Assembly (NCBI GenBank): GCA_949357655.1
Contig: CASHTG010000002.1
Span: 310,001-374,000, forward strand
DNA: 64,000 nt
DNA from: Parascedosporium putredinis
Lineage: Eukaryota; Ascomycota; Sordariomycetes; Microascales; Microascaceae
Direction of reading: 5' to 3'
Every line of letters begins with the position of its first letter. Positions within the stretch are counted from its first letter, which is position 1. Shown here piece by piece: positions 24,496 to 34,180 of the stretch. The position numbers and the translations under genes were made by a program. The notes under the pieces are model-generated. The model made no database searches, was not told where the DNA came from, and was given only the letters and a program-made list of their open reading frames with translations.

Positions 24496-25580
24496 ATTGT
24501 TTTCTTCGTTCTAAAGCTAACGGCTAAGCACATATCAATTCTATGACACCAACCTGTCCGTCCAGATCGAGCACGCCTTCCAGGCCCTTGCCCTCGACGA
24601 AACCCGCCCTCCCTTCAGCCCTGCCGTCTGGGAGCGTCTCCCCACTAACAAGCTCACCACCGACCTCCGGCAGGTGTGGTTCCCTGGCAACCACGGCAAC
24701 ATTGGAGGTGGTTGGGCCGACCAAGGCGTTGCCAACATCACCCTTGCTTGTACGTATCGTTCTTGTTTCTTCTTCTCCATCACACCTATCAGGCTTTTAA
24801 GCATCCTCCAATCCACTATTGTCTCCATACATGAGCTAACTAAGAGTTTTCTTCCTTGTGTTGTAGGGATGATGGACCAGCTTGCCTCTGTCGGTGTTGA
24901 GTTTGACGAAAAGTCTCTTGAGAAGATCTTCAACCGTCAGGTTGAGTACTACGACACAACGGCCAAGGAGTCCCCCTCGGTAACGGACAAGGTTGTCTGG
25001 GCCGTCGACCAGATCCGAGCGCGAACCACCCCCGCCGACCGTGGGGCCTCGGCGAGATCAAGAGCACCTCCAGCGCTCTCTACGTTCTCGCCGGCCAGAA
25101 GAACCGCACGCCCGGCGTGTACAGGAAGACGGACCCCAAGACGGGGCTACCCACCAAGGAGTTCCTCGTCGACACCAACGAGCGCATCCACCCCTGCGTC
25201 AGGGTGCGCCTGTGCTGCAAGGGCCTCGGCCTCAACGACAGCGCCGTCTGGGACCCGGAGCCGCTCAAGAAGTGGAAGCTCAAGCGCGTCGGCGCCGCGA
25301 CCGCGACCGCCGCCAACGGCAATGGCAAGGCCGACGCCGTGGTCAAGGTGGAGGCGCTGGGCGGCAACGAGGCCTGGGGCCCGTCCAAGACTGAGCAGGA
25401 GGACATCAAGGACGCGGGCCAGTGGGCGTGGCAGTACAACGGCACCGAGGCGGACGCACCGCCAGTCAAGACCCTGATGGAGGAAAAACTCGGCCCCTAC
25501 GAGAGGTACTTTTGAAGCTTTCGGGTGGTGCGCCCAACGCGTACAAGTGGGCTGGCGAGTCGTTTACCGAGAAGAAGTAA
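23322..25580 (+). CDS. DUF2235 (Tle1-like) alpha/beta hydrolase domain protein
   Basis: Exons at 23322-23646, 23911-24194, 24285-24431, about 24529-24749 and 24867-25580. The domain is seen in order: KRLILCCDGTWMNSD (start of the fold), NYESGVGTGSN, the nucleophile elbow IGYSRGAYTVRSVAG (GxSxG), GVWDTVGSLGVP with the catalytic-acid region, and VWFPGNHGNIGGGW with the histidine. DUF2235 includes bacterial type VI phospholipase effectors of the Tle1 group; fungal members are common and uncharacterised, so lipase activity is only a possibility. Breaks by missing bases lie at 23379-23381, 23497-23500, 24135-24137, 25028-25033 and 25510-25513. The third intron lacks a proper donor at 24431-24436 (ATAAGT where GTAAGT is expected). 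The true end is TAA at 25578-25580. Confidence 0.87.
24464..24492. repeat. CA dinucleotide microsatellite in an intron
   Basis: About 14 CA units inside the third intron of the DUF2235 gene, between the damaged donor and the acceptor near 24527. Confidence 0.9.
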
Positions 25581-26185
25581 AGATTTGATACCCCGGAGAG
25601 ACCGCACACATCTTCTTTTTTTCCTTCAATCATTTCATATTCTTCTTTTTTCTTTTTCTTCTTTTTTTCCTTTTTCCCTCACTCGTTCGCAAGGCCGGGC
25701 GACAATACAGCGCGGGCTTGGGGTAAACGGGGTTTGGGAGACGGCAAAAGACTGTATTGACAAGTGTACACGGCAAATGGGAACTGGATTCGGTTTTGTG
25801 GCAAAGGAATAAATAATGATAGAAATCGATGAGCCATTTTTTTATTATTTTCTAATACAACGAATAAAAGAACAAGAGGACAAAGGAAAGAGTGCGTGCT
25901 TGAAGGGGAAGTAGCGTTAATCGATGCGCCGAGGCCATCCAGCCAATCTCTAAGAGAAAGCCTCATGTTTTGTGTCCTTGTGGTTGCGTCTGAGAGTACA
26001 TATTAATGGGCTCGAGCTCTCCATCTCCGTCTTACATGACAGCGTTTTTATTCCATCCGCACCGAGCCGTCTTTGACAAGCCCCGAGCCCACCCACTCCC
26101 ACCAAACTGAAGATTTAACAGAAAGGAATTGGGGACAGAAAAACAAAAGAGACAGGAAAAAGGCAGGTTAAAGGAGGGACATCCC
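25581..26185. other. Convergent intergenic region
   Basis: Between the 3' ends of the DUF2235 gene and the large surface-protein gene. Strong T-rich tracts at 25615-25680 on the plus strand fit 3' UTR and poly(A) signals. No gene seen. Confidence 0.4.
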
Positions 26186-29100
26186 CTAGAGCATGAGGAA
26201 GGTCACACCTCCAAGCGCCACGACTACTACCACCACCGCTCCGGTCCGTACGCCTCGGAGCCCTTCATCCGCCGCGCTTGCCTCTGCCGTGCCCGTACTA
26301 GCCTCACCTCCCGTGGTGGTGGGTTTGCCCGCTGTGGTACTCGTTCCCTTGCCGTTTCCGTGGTTCGGCCCATGGCTGCTGCCATCACTAGTGACGGTAG
26401 CGTTGGCCGCCGCGGTGGACAAGGACGACGGTGCTGGTGCCGGTTCCGGTGCCGGGGCCGGTGCGCCCGGACCTCCGTAGGTCTTGGGCGCGGGCGGGGC
26501 GTTATCGGGGGCGTAGGGGACGGGGACCGTGACGGTTTCCGTGGTGCAGGGGCCCTCGGGGACTTTGCGGGTGTAGGGGGCAGGGAAGCGGCGGGCGGCG
26601 GAGTGGTGGTTTTGGAGGTGGTGGTGGTGGTCTTGACCGTCGTGATGGTCAGGGTGGGCGGGGCTGCTGCTGCTGGTAGCGCGTGGGCTCCTCGTCCTTG
26701 GCGCAGGGGACTCTGGCGGGGGGCGGGTTGTTCACCTGTGGGTTGGGGTTTCTTGGGTGGGGGCGGTGCTTCGGAGGGTGGTGGCGCGTTGTAGGTTACG
26801 GCATCTTTGCTTTCTTCGTGGCCGTAGATCTGGGTGGCTCCGAGTGTACATTTCCATGAGGCGGGTGCGGAGCTTGAGGGGCTAGGGGAGAGAGAGAGAG
26901 AGAGAGAGAGCGACGGTTAATTACATGCTCCTGGGTACCAGTGCTGTAAGGGAAGGGAGGGAGAAACTTACCCTGGTGGGCTTGCAGTCGGAGGACATTT
27001 GCAGTCTTTGCACCACCTGGTTAGGGCGTCTGCGGACTGGATGGTCGTGTGGGACGATGACGTTGCGCCGGGTACAGTGCTTTCGGGAGAGGTTTCCTCG
27101 GCGCAAGGGGCCGTGACACTATTAATAACGATTATCTGGTTAGTCTCTGCACGAATAGGTCTGTGGGGCCAAGTCCCCGTAAGAAACTCTCTCTTATTTT
27201 GATCAAACATACGTGACTGTCTTTTCGGGGACGGCGCTTGCATTAGCAGAAACAAGGGTCGAGGTGGTCGAGGTGGTTGATGTGGTCGAGTTCGTGGGTG
27301 CTGCCGTCGTCGTCGTTTGAGCAGCCGAGGCAGCCTGCGTGACCAACGTGGTAAAGGTTTCTACGCTTGATGAGGAGGAGCTGGGACTCGTGCTCGATGA
27401 GTTTTGCGCTGCCGTCTCTGCTGTCGTTGAGGTTTCTTGAACCGTGGAGGAGATGTTCGTACTTGCTGTGACTGTGCTGAGCGCAGTCGCGGTAGTAGAA
27501 GAGGACACAAGAACCGTCTCCGCAATGATAGATGTTGTTGTCGTGCTGCTAGATGATGTCGCTGCGGCGGCGGAAGCCGAGCTCGCTGCTCCAGACGTCG
27601 TGCTAAAGCTTTCGGAGCCTAGAACCGCAGAGGCCGAGGCGACGGACGTGCCTAGACTTGCAGTGGTCGTCAGAGAGCTACCGGTCCCAGTGGTCTCGGC
27701 CACGGTAGACTCTGCTCCCACGGTCACGGTTCCCGTGGTGGTTGTTCCTCCAGTTTCGGTGCCGGCGGTCTGCGTTCCGGTAGTCCCTGTTGTCGTAGAT
27801 TCTGATCCGGTCGTCCCCGTTGCTGCAGTTTCCGACCCAGTAGATTCTGACCCAGTAGTTTCCGATCCAGTAGTTTCCGATCCAGTAGTTTCCGATCCAG
27901 TAGTTTCCGATCCAGTAGTTTCCGATCCAGTAGTGACGGATCCAGTAGTGACGGATCCGGTGGTTCCCGATCCAGAGGCGGTCGATGCACCAGACACCGC
28001 TGCGGCCGTCACCGTCTCAGTCGCGCCGGTAGTTCCCGTTTCTGTCGTCCCAGCACTCTCCGACCCAGTAGGCTCAGACGTGACAGCCACAGTCGTCTCC
28101 GTCACGGTTTCAGCCGCGCCCGTAGAGGCGCTCGACTCCGAGACGCTTGCGCTAGTCTCCGTTGCCGAGCTAGATACATCGGTAACGACCGAGGTAGCCG
28201 TCGCCGTAGCCACCGCTGTCGATTCTGGCGACGTCAAGCCATTAAAGAACGTCGACGTCGACGCTTCGGTCGATATCACTGTACTTGTAACGCTTGCCTC
28301 CTGCCGCCGCACGATGCGGTCATTGCTCTCTTCATCCTCGAGCGGCACGACGTCGTCGTTGTCGTTGTCATCACGATGATTATCATTATCACTACTCCTA
28401 CCAGTGCCGGGGACACCTGCAGAGAGATTCGTGGCCCCTCCCAGCTCGTACTTTAGCCCCGGGCGGATCTCTGGGGAGAACAGACGAGGAAACATCTTTT
28501 GGAACGGGTACCCCTGGGCGTCTCCACGGACAACAACATAAAAGTCCGTCGCAGGCAGCTTGGTGATGGCGCCAAAGGTGTGCGTATCGCCGTACCCAGG
28601 GTACACGGCGCTGTCCAGGCCCGAAAGCATGGGGAGCGGCGTTTCCTTGCCCGTGCGGGCGTCAACGAGGAGCCACTCCACTTTTTCAAAATCCCCAGAT
28701 AGCTCCCCAATGAGGGCAACGTTGGTTCGGGCGAGCGTGGGCCCCTGTACCGGGAAGAAACCGTGGTAGCCATCCCGCCCACCGTCTTCGGCAAGATAAA
28801 AGTCTACGAGTTGGACGGGGCCGCGCGACTGGATCGTCGCGTTGAAAACACTCGTGCTGCTCATGTTTGTCCTCCAAAACCCTGGCTCGGGGTTGTTGAT
28901 GATGAAGATCATCTTTTGAAGCACTCCGTTCTTTTCGACCCGTATAGGGCTGGGCATGAGCCTGGTGTCTGTTGATGGGCTATCGAGGATGGTAAAGGCC
29001 TCGCAGTCGTCGCAGTCAATGGTGAGGATGAGCTGCTCTGCGCCCGCCTCGATCTGGAACTCGAGCGTGGACTGCTTTGCGGCATCGATGTCGTACCTTG

Positions 29101-30676
29101 AGATGACTGGGCTCAATTCGTGAACCAGTTTGTCTGGGGTATCGCGTTTCGCGTCTAGGTTTCCTAGCGCCTCCGAATCCGGGGCCGCGAACCCGCTGGA
29201 GAGATCGGCCATGGATCGGTAGGCAGAGTTGATGTCTTCTTCCGAGGAGCAGCTACTCTGCAGTTGCACAACATTGACTTTGACCGGATATTCGGCAAGG
29301 AATCTGACAATGTCCTTGTTGGACTGATCATCCAGGCGAATCGGCTGGGCGACAATGAGGGTCACTTCACCGCCGTGCTGCACCTCTCGTAGCTTGGAAA
29401 TAAGAGTTTCGGGCTTGATCTGGGAGCACGGATGATCCGACGAAGAAGCGTACAGCCCCTCCAAAAATCCAAATCCTCCGACGTCTGCAGTGGCCACCAC
29501 CCGGACTTCACTTTACTGCTGTCCACGACCCCGGAAAGCTCTCGAAACCCCAAGTAGCGGGTCTCGGCGGTGCTTCCGCGGGTGAGGAGAGCCCTGAGGG
29601 TAGAACGCAGAGCTCGGCGGGTGGCGGGCCAGCGTTTCGCGTTCCTCAGCGACGGATCGAGGATCACGAGCGAGTCGAGGCTCAGGCCAAACAGGTGTTG
29701 GAGGTCTCTGGGGCTGGCGGCTTCGGCGAGGCCCTGCATGATGGCGACTGAGGCGTTCCACGCCGCCACGGCCGCGTAGATGTGCGCCTGGACGCTTTCC
29801 TCTTCACCTTGAGGGGAGGGGGCGTCATTCTCGGGGAGAACTTCGAGGTTTCTCTCCTTAGCTCTAGAATATTGCGGCGCTGGTGGTGCTTCGTTAGCCC
29901 TACGTTCACTCTTGTCACATCGCCTCGAAGGATTTGATATCTCGCCCTTACCATGAGGGTGGCCTCGTCTGTGTGCAAGGTGCATTTTGCGCTGGTCTGC
30001 CTCTTTGACGCTGAAAGACGCGCCAGCATCAAAGTTGTAAAGGGGACACTGTCCCGCTTCTCCGGGCCCGAGTCTATGATAATCTTCTCGGCTCTGTACC
30101 CATCGTGTCAGCGCAAGAATTCATATCGTCTCATCGGCTTACATACACCCGCAGGCCCAAGTAGCGAAGCGCAAACGTATGCTAGAGATTAAGAAGAAAA
30201 GAGGAAGAATAACGGCGGCGGTCGAACTCACCCGTGTCCAAATATATCCTGAATAATGTGCAAAATCTGCCCCAGCCCCGTACGAGCATCTTGCACGCGA
30301 CCCGTCTGCAAAGCGTCCAGGACCCCCAACTTCAACGGGTCCAAGACCTTCTTCTCCTCCTCAAAGTCACCGTCGCCAAAATGCCACTCCTTGTCCCGCT
30401 TCTCCTTGTCGGCTAGCGCGCACGCGGCCGCAATCTCCCGACGCGCCGCCACCATACCCTTGGGCAGGGAAGTCCGGCGCCATTGCTTCCGCGAGCGCCG
30501 CTCGGCTTGATGAACCGCGGGAAAAGAACCGCGGCCGCAGTGTCAAAGGCCTCTTCTGTGATTTGCTCGTGGGAGATTCCGGGGTTGGAGGCAAGGTTCG
30601 CGCGGTATTTGGTGGGGTAAAAGGCAAACCCCGGGTAGCTGAGCGTGAGCGCAAGTAGGAGAGAGGAAGCATGCAT
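26186..30676 (-). CDS. Large VWA7-like, Ser/Thr-rich, probably GPI-anchored cell-surface protein
   Basis: Exons at 30676-30232, 30093-27213, 27118-26972 and 26881-26186; about 1390 aa. A signal peptide (MHASSLLLALTLSYPGFAF) is followed by ISHEQITEEAF and by HIIQDIFGHG, which resemble the N-terminal helical region of VWA7/Het-C-type proteins. A degenerate VWA-like domain follows: DSLVILDPSLR, VVATADVGGFGF, EVTLIVAQP and AYRSMADLSSGF. Next comes a beta-rich module (about 29050-28450), then roughly 350 Ser/Thr residues with tandem GSETT units. Cys-bearing segments (RWCKDCKCPP, SWKCTLGATQ) and a His/Pro/Thr-rich part lead to a C-terminal hydrophobic tail (VVVVVVALGGVTFLML) typical of GPI addition. 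Missing bases near 30505, 30030, 29512 and four times in 26270-26760. Adhesin or wall role is inferred. The MIDAS motif DxSxS is not obvious. Confidence 0.72.
26888..26910. repeat. GA/CT microsatellite in an intron
   Basis: About 11 GA units. On the coding strand it is the CT-rich polypyrimidine tract just before the acceptor of the third intron of the surface-protein gene. Confidence 0.85.
27826..27975. repeat. 15-bp coding minisatellite (GSETT repeat)
   Basis: Ten 15-bp units in tandem. Five consecutive units (27856-27930) are identical copies of TAGTTTCCGATCCAG, and the flanking ones differ by one to five bases. On the coding strand each unit gives Gly-Ser-Glu/Val-Thr/Ser-Thr. The length keeps the frame, so copy number can vary without breaking the protein. 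Confidence 0.95.
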
Positions 30677-33044
30677 GGTGAAGGAAGGGCAAGCCCCAGA
30701 AAAGATGTTTACCGGGGAGGTAGGGATACGGGGGAGGAGTGGGGAAGGTCAAGTGAAAGCAAGAAACGAAGGGATAAGAGTAGAACACTGAAAGGAGAGA
30801 AAGAAAAGGAAAAGGGTTGTTTGTTCGGTGAGAAGGAGGATTGTGTGCGTATGTCTCTAGCGAATGGATGCTTGCTGTGCTCCTGCACCCGATGGCAAAG
30901 AAGGATCAGCGTTGGTCGAAAGGAGAGACAAAAGATAGCCAGGCGGGCTAAAAGGAAAGAAGTCTCGTGGGAAGCCAATGTCAAGTAGGACTGCCAGAGA
31001 AAATGAGACGGTGAGATTGATATATAGCCTTGTTGCCGTACGGCTCTTCGCGCGCAACCTTGTCCATCCTTCTTCCTCGAGAGTACGCGTCTAGACTTGC
31101 GACGTGAGATACCAACGGGTGTAACGACCGCTCAACACTTCTTGATACTCCCCTCCAACTCCTCTCCCACGTTATCCCCCGCTCCTCGTCCTCTACCCCT
31201 TGAATCCATTCCTCTTCTCATTACGTTATGCCTGGCTTGGGGCCCCGCCGAAACGAGAACCTGCTCGTCCCCGACTGAGAAACCAAGGCGTAACAGAGCC
31301 GAAAAAGAAAAGTCACCTAGGGCGTCTTCTTCCCACAAACCTTTCCCACTGCAACCGGGGATCAGGTAATTCGCCCTCTCTCTCCGTGGACCCCGACCCT
31401 GGGAATGAAATCATACGAGCCTTCTTACCCTCCATTCTTGGTAAAACAGGATATGAGAACACAAGAGGAGACCCCTCCCCCGAGTCGTTTCCTGTTTGGT
31501 AGCGCAGCGCAATTCCTCCAAAAAGACGGAACGAACAAACGCTCCTATGTCCCCGTTACTCCTCTTACGCAATGATCGGTAACGGCCGTCCTCATCTCTT
31601 CCAAAAAGACAAAGAGAGACAAGAACAGAAGAAAGCAACAAAAAAAGGCCCGTGAGATTGTCTGATGTGCAGCTCGTGTTCCCTTTCGGCAAATAGTACG
31701 CTCGTTCCTGGCGTCAACGCGTTGGATACCTCGGTGCGACGGCCGTACCGCCGCACTGCAAGGTAACGAGCCCTCGGGTCGTACGGTCTGAAGATGGTGC
31801 GCAGGGACATCAACAAGAACCACACACACACCCCTTGAGGAAAAAAAGGCCGAAGCTTCCCTTCCTTATTTTTGTTGTCTCACAAGCCTGCGCCGTTGAA
31901 CGTGAGGCGTAATGAGGGGGGGTCAGGGCTGAGGAAACGAAGGGCAAGACGTTACTTCCGAACCTGCTTGCCGTGCCTTGGTCCCTTGAAACGGACACAA
32001 GTGGTGGTAGCACATGGCGGCGGCGATTCTCGGTGAGGTCAAGCATCCTGTGGCTTGCTGTCAGGTCCGGCTAGCATGTCGTGACACCGCTGCGACTCTA
32101 CCCAGAGGTCTTTCGACCCGCGCCAGAGGCTGATGAGAACCTGGGAGGGGGTCAAGGCCTACTGAGTCCCTCAACGTCAACAAAGAAGACATGAATCAAC
32201 TTCGCGCAAAGCATCACGGCCCTTGGCACAAGTGATGTAGCCAACGCAGCTTTGGCGAAATGACAGGAGCGCGATACAACGTTTAACAGCTTACCCCTGA
32301 ATTTTTGGGGAGAGAAAGAGAGAAAGAGAGAAAGAGTAAGACTGAGAGTGGGGAAACGTCGAGATTTACTAGGACATGACATTCCCTCGTTGGTGACGCG
32401 CAGGAAAGAACGCGACAAATGTGATGCGCAAACAAGCAGTGTATGATTAAGGCCCCCTGTCTCGCCGACACCCAAGCCTTACCACCTATATTTGTGCAAC
32501 TGACAAGCATGTTCCTTAAAGCAAAGCGTGTTCCTTAAAGCAAAGCGATCCCAGTCCTATTCACATGCCAAAGCCGATATGCCCCGCCGAACAACGCCTG
32601 TCCATATTATCAGATACAAGGGCGAGAACACGAAGGAACCCGAAATTAAGAAGAGGACAAGGGAAGATAAAATAAAAAAGGGCACATGCTCGTGTCCTTT
32701 CAGAAAATGGCAGTGCATGAGAAGGGCATGTCCAAGGCCTGTAAAAACAGAATTCCCAAACTCCGCACCTCTGTTACGAAACTAAAAAGGACAAGATAAG
32801 GGCTACAATGGTTAAGAAGAAGCGAATAAGAGGGTATTGAATATGGAGCCCGACCGACTGAACCGGAAATAAAAAGAGGTAAAGGCTGGAGAGCGAAGCC
32901 GAATTGAAGATGGGGTCAGCCAGGCTACGGCTGATCCAACAAGAGGTGCATGACGGGAAAAAAGGTTGGGGAGCTCATGAGGTTGTGGCCCGAATTTTGG
33001 CGCAGGGACCCGAGCTATCCTTGAAAAGAGGGATCGAACTGAAA
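30677..33044. other. Intergenic region
   Basis: Holds the promoter of the surface-protein gene on the left and the 3' flank of CBF1 on the right. One short tandem duplication is seen at 32511-32548. No coding ORF is convincing. Confidence 0.35.
32511..32548. repeat. Two-copy 19-bp tandem duplication
   Basis: The unit beginning GTTCCTTAAAGCAAAGC occurs twice head to tail with a one-base difference at its end. Confidence 0.85.
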
Positions 33045-34180
33045 CTATGAGTCGTTCGCGGTAGTCTCGGCCCCGTGGGCTTGTTCGACTTTGGTCGTGG
33101 GATCATCGATGCCCTGTTCCGCAAAGTACCGCTTGTAGGTTTCGATTCGCTCATAAAGACCGGCACACTCCGCCTTGAGCTTCTCGTTAGAAACGCTCAG
33201 TTCGCCAATGGCCTGTTCTGTGAGAAGCTTCTCCAACGTCCACTTTTCAATGTTGGACGTCTCGTTGGCCTTGAGAGTCTGGATGAACTGGACAGCCTTG
33301 GCCAGAATCGCGCCCTTGTTCTTTTCGCAGCCAGGAACAATTTTGGCGAGCTCATTGATTCCCTCATTGATTGTTTCGCGACGGCGCCGTTCAACTGAAA
33401 AATAGGTTAGCAGGTAACTCGCAAGAGCCTCAGGGCATGGGACGGACTATGAAGCAGGCGGGAAAGGGGTGAGACCAAACGAACCTTCCTTGTGGTTATC
33501 CTTTCGCAACTTGTGCCACTCCTCAGTACCAACGGCAGGCTTGCGGTATTGATAGTCTGCGCGTTGCCCGTGCGGAATCTGTTGGGCCTGGGTATGGTGG
33601 GGGTGCTGGACGGGTTGCGCGGCCTGGACAGGCGGGCTAGGGAGAGGAGGCTGCGGTTGTTGTTGTTGAGGCTGTGTCCCATTCGGCGCGAGGACGGGAG
33701 GCGCCGGGGGAAGAGATACGGCGGGGAGGCGCTCGGGTCATGGGGGACATGGCCGACATCAGCAAAGACACCATCCACAGGGTTCGTTCCGTCCACCGCG
33801 GCCTGGGCAAACTGTTGCTCGGTCGTGGCCGGTACGTGCATCGTGGGGTACATGGAACCGAGGGCGGCGGCCGCAGTGCTAGAGGCACTCGTCGCATCGG
33901 TAACAACGGGCTGATGGATCGCCTCACTATGGTTGGCTGCTTCGTTGGCTTGCTGGAGGGCGCTTAGATCGACGCCTACTCCAGCGGAGGCAGCGTCGTT
34001 GGCAGCAGCCTCGAGAAAGCCGAGGGCAGAATCTGTAGGAACCATAGTGGCAGCGGGAGCCGCCCCACGCTTAGCGCGACGGTCATCCGGACTCTGTTCT
34101 CCGGCACTTCGCTTGCGCTTCTGGCCGGGAGAACCGAGCTCCTGCTTCAGGTCAGGGCTTTCCGTGATTACGTCAGTCAT
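33045..34180 (-). CDS. CBF1: bHLH transcription factor, CBF1/CPF1 family
   Basis: Exon 1 is 34180-33485, intron 33484-33395 (90 nt, GCTAACC branch), exon 2 33394-33045; 348 aa. The basic helix-loop-helix is complete after splicing: KLRKDNHKEVERRRRETINE (basic region and start of helix 1), then GINELAKIVPGCEKNKGAIL and a second helix running into a leucine-rich coiled coil. The H-E-R residues of the basic region predict binding to CACGTG E-boxes, as for yeast Cbf1, which acts at centromeres and methionine-biosynthesis promoters. The first half is disordered with an N-terminal basic patch (GQKRKRSAG) and a Q/P-rich stretch. One base is missing in the GGGGG run at 33706-33710. The intron cuts the basic region between Glu and Val and uses the less usual donor GTTCGT. 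Confidence 0.9.

Noticed and set aside
27826..27975. CRISPR array
   Set aside because: Units are contiguous 15-mers without spacers, lie in a coding frame, and the organism is a eukaryote.
27444..28379. 311-aa plus-strand ORF with VVSDP repeats
   Set aside because: It is the antisense image of the Ser/Thr-rich GSETT repeat of the surface-protein gene. It has no independent start context or family likeness.
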